Positions 6,946 to 8,469 of a stretch of DNA of 8,469 nt are shown here, piece after piece. The stretch covers positions 1 to 8,469 of the forward strand of contig CAJGDF010000072.1 of NCBI GenBank assembly GCA_904502105.1, written 5' to 3'. The notes beneath the pieces were generated by a model. It was not told where the DNA came from. It searched no databases and saw nothing but the letters and a program-made list of their open reading frames with translations. Position numbers and translations under genes: made by a program. Position 1 is the first letter of the stretch. Every line of letters starts with the position of its first letter. Source of the stretch: an uncultured Clostridia bacterium. Lineage in GTDB: Bacteria > Bacillota > Clostridia > Oscillospirales > UBA644.

Positions 6946-7740
6946 TTAATTATATGTATAGATATGTGAGAGCTCGGACGGCGGTGCGATATTTATATTA
7001 ACATCCTTGCCGACCGATATTCCGTGAACGGAAAGAAAAGAAGTCATTGTTGACATAGCGGTATCGGGCGTGTTGTTCTCCTTGCTTAAATGGGCAAGAA
7101 GGATATTTTCAGCACCGCGGGCAACTAAAAGCGAAACGAATTCAGCAGACTGTTCGTTTGAAAGATGACCGTTCGGACCTGAAATTCTTTGCTTGAGATA
7201 GTAGGGATACGGTCCGGTAAAAAGCATATTTTTATCGTGATTTGACTCCAGCACGACTGTTTTGCATCCGCAGATCTCGTTTCTCATTTCGGGAGTTACT
7301 TCTCCTGCGTCGGTACAGACCGCGACATCTCCGTATTTTGTTGCGATACGGTAGCCGACACATTCTGCACTGTCGTGCGGCGAACGGAACGACGTTACCT
7401 CAAAGCAATCTCGTCTTGCGCAAGCGCCGGAAGGCATATTGCAGAAAAGAGACGAATCGACATCGGAGTGCTCGTTCAGAATGCCGTTAAGCGTTGCCTC
7501 ATTTGAAATGATAGGGATCCGAAAATGCTTGCAGATCGTTGAAAGCCCTGAAACATGGTCGGAATGCTCATGCGTGATAAAAACAGCTTCGACAGCCGCA
7601 AGAGAAAGGCCAACGGATTCGAGAGCCTTCTGTGTTTTGCGGACACCGCCCCCGGCATCGACAAGAATTACTCTTCCGTCGATATCTATAGCAGTACAGT
7701 TCGCACTGCTTCCGCTGTAAAGAGTAAAAACGCGTAGCAT
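6946..7740 (-). CDS. WalJ/YycJ-like metallo-beta-lactamase-fold hydrolase
   Basis: A 264-residue cytoplasmic protein of the metallo-beta-lactamase superfamily. It has the YycJ/WalJ/VicX signature SGSSANCT (9-16), the VDAG turn (27-30), the metal-binding THEHSDH (56-62), further likely ligands H122 in SPHDSA and D144 in TDAG, H168 in ESNHD, and a GHLSN motif (191-195) followed by HLSKENN (217-223). Members resemble nucleases; YycJ has been linked to DNA repair and to cell-wall/division control through the WalKR system, but here the gene follows murA and not walRK. It shares one base with the murA stop (TGATG) and has no recognisable Shine-Dalgarno sequence, so translation probably depends on ribosomes finishing murA. 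The next in-frame ATG is about 100 codons in, inside the conserved domain, so this start stands. Family call is strong; substrate unknown. Confidence 0.9.
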   Translation of the reverse strand: MLRVFTLYSGSSANCTAIDIDGRVILVDAGGGVRKTQKALESVGLSLAAVEAVFITHEHSDHVSGLSTICKHFRIPIISNEATLNGILNEHSDVDSSLFCNMPSGACARRDCFEVTSFRSPHDSAECVGYRIATKYGDVAVCTDAGEVTPEMRNEICGCKTVVLESNHDKNMLFTGPYPYYLKQRISGPNGHLSNEQSAEFVSLLVARGAENILLAHLSKENNTPDTAMSTMTSFLSVHGISVGKDVNINIAPPSELSHIYTYN

Positions 7741-8469
7741 CAGCTTATTTTAACTTCGGAAACAGAAGTTTCTTCTTCATCGTCAACAACTTTTACGTTT
7801 GCACCGAGAGCTTTGAGCTTATCAACGAGATTTTCGTAGCCGCGTTCGATAAAACGGACTTCGGATATCTCTGTTATACCCTCTGCGCTGAGTGCCGCAA
7901 TAACAAGAGCAATACCTGCACGGAGGTCCGCAGCAGTTACAGATGCACCTGTAAGCTTTTCAACACCTTCAACGATGCAAACATTTCCGTCAACGGTAAG
8001 ATTTGCACCCATGCGGCGAAGCTCATCGACATACTGAAATCTGTATGCGAAGATCGTTTCTGTTATAATAGACGTACCCTGTGCTCTGCAAAGGAGAGCA
8101 GCCATCTGAGACTGCATATCGGTCGGGAAGCCGGGATACGGAAGTGTTTTAACATTAACTTTATTTATCGGGGTATTTTCGTCACGGGAAACGATGATGT
8201 AATCATCAAATTCCTCAATAGTAGCACCCGATGCTTCAATTTTTGCGGAAATAGATTCGAGATGCTTGGGAATTACGTTTCTTATAGTGACACGTCCGCC
8301 TGCTGCCGCAGCTGCAGCCATAAAAGTACCTGCTTCGATCTGGTCGGGAATTATTTCATAACGTCCGCCGTGAAGCTCGGAAACGCCTTTGATCTTGATA
8401 ACGTCTGTACCTGCGCCCTTGATCTGCGCGCCCATAGCATTGAGGAAGTTTGCAATATCAACGATATGA
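7740..8469 (-). CDS. murA: UDP-N-acetylglucosamine 1-carboxyvinyltransferase (MurA), 5' end outside window
   Basis: The minus-strand frame enters from the right window edge (codons in phase from base 8468) and gives the C-terminal 242 residues of a protein usually about 420 long. MurA transfers enolpyruvate from PEP to UDP-GlcNAc, the first committed step of peptidoglycan synthesis. Diagnostic segments are IVDIANFLNAMGAQIKGAGT (2-21), PDQIEAGTFMAAAA (41-54), YPGFPTDMQ (111-119) with the catalytic aspartate D117 (D305 in E. coli numbering), TAADLRAGIALVIAAL with the DLRAG arginine, and ERGYENLVDKLKALGA with the conserved RGY. The methionine at 8433-8435 is internal, since the conserved sequence continues upstream of it. 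The fosfomycin-target cysteine loop is outside the window, so fosfomycin sensitivity cannot be judged. The tail after LGANVKVV is short, acidic and poorly conserved. The stop overlaps the next gene's start by one base. Confidence 0.96.
   Translation of the reverse strand, partial: HIVDIANFLNAMGAQIKGAGTDVIKIKGVSELHGGRYEIIPDQIEAGTFMAAAAAAGGRVTIRNVIPKHLESISAKIEASGATIEEFDDYIIVSRDENTPINKVNVKTLPYPGFPTDMQSQMAALLCRAQGTSIITETIFAYRFQYVDELRRMGANLTVDGNVCIVEGVEKLTGASVTAADLRAGIALVIAALSAEGITEISEVRFIERGYENLVDKLKALGANVKVVDDEEETSVSEVKIS

Noticed and set aside
1..8469. Mobile element, phage, CRISPR or defence system around the Tet(M)-like gene
   Set aside because: No transposase, integrase, relaxase, inverted-repeat ends or regularly spaced repeats were seen; all genes are tightly packed housekeeping or metabolic genes and the only notable inverted repeat is the terminator at 6909-6939.

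Overview
This is an ordinary chromosomal segment that looks like a member of the Bacillota, most likely a gut-type clostridium. The evidence is GGAGG-type ribosome binding sites, a textbook sigma-A promoter, moderate GC content, and protein sequences of clostridial flavour (EngB, a WalJ/YycJ-like hydrolase, a Tet(M)-like GTPase). The assignment below phylum level is inference. No transposase, integrase, phage gene, tRNA, rRNA or CRISPR array is visible, and coding density is very high: the longest gap between genes is about 63 bases.

Layout, plus strand: the window opens inside a Tet(M)/EF-G-like translational GTPase gene that has lost its 5' end to the window edge (to 1580). A 63-base gap holds a perfect TTGACA-17-TATAAT promoter. 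It drives what looks like one operon: engB (1644-2234), lysA (2227-3507, overlapping engB by 8 bases), a GH125 alpha-mannosidase (3522-4784) and a GH95-like six-hairpin glycosidase (4806-6902). The operon ends at a strong hairpin that can terminate transcription from both sides.

Layout, minus strand: converging on that terminator are murA (8469-7740, 5' end outside the window) and a WalJ/YycJ-like metallo-beta-lactamase-fold hydrolase (7740-6946). The two are joined by a TGATG stop/start overlap, so translation is probably coupled.

How the genes fit together: engB (50S ribosome assembly), lysA (last step of lysine synthesis and the step that consumes meso-diaminopimelate, a common peptidoglycan building block) and murA (first committed step of peptidoglycan synthesis) are housekeeping. 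The accessory element is the pair of glycosidases at the end of the engB-lysA operon. Neither has a signal peptide, so they probably act in the cytoplasm on imported mannose-containing or fucose/galactose-containing oligosaccharides. No transporter or regulator for them lies in the window. I found no clearly new biological system. The points most worth a second look are the divergent GH95-like enzyme with an altered catalytic position, the codon-usage break at the GH125 gene, and the non-canonical loop of the Tet(M)-like protein.
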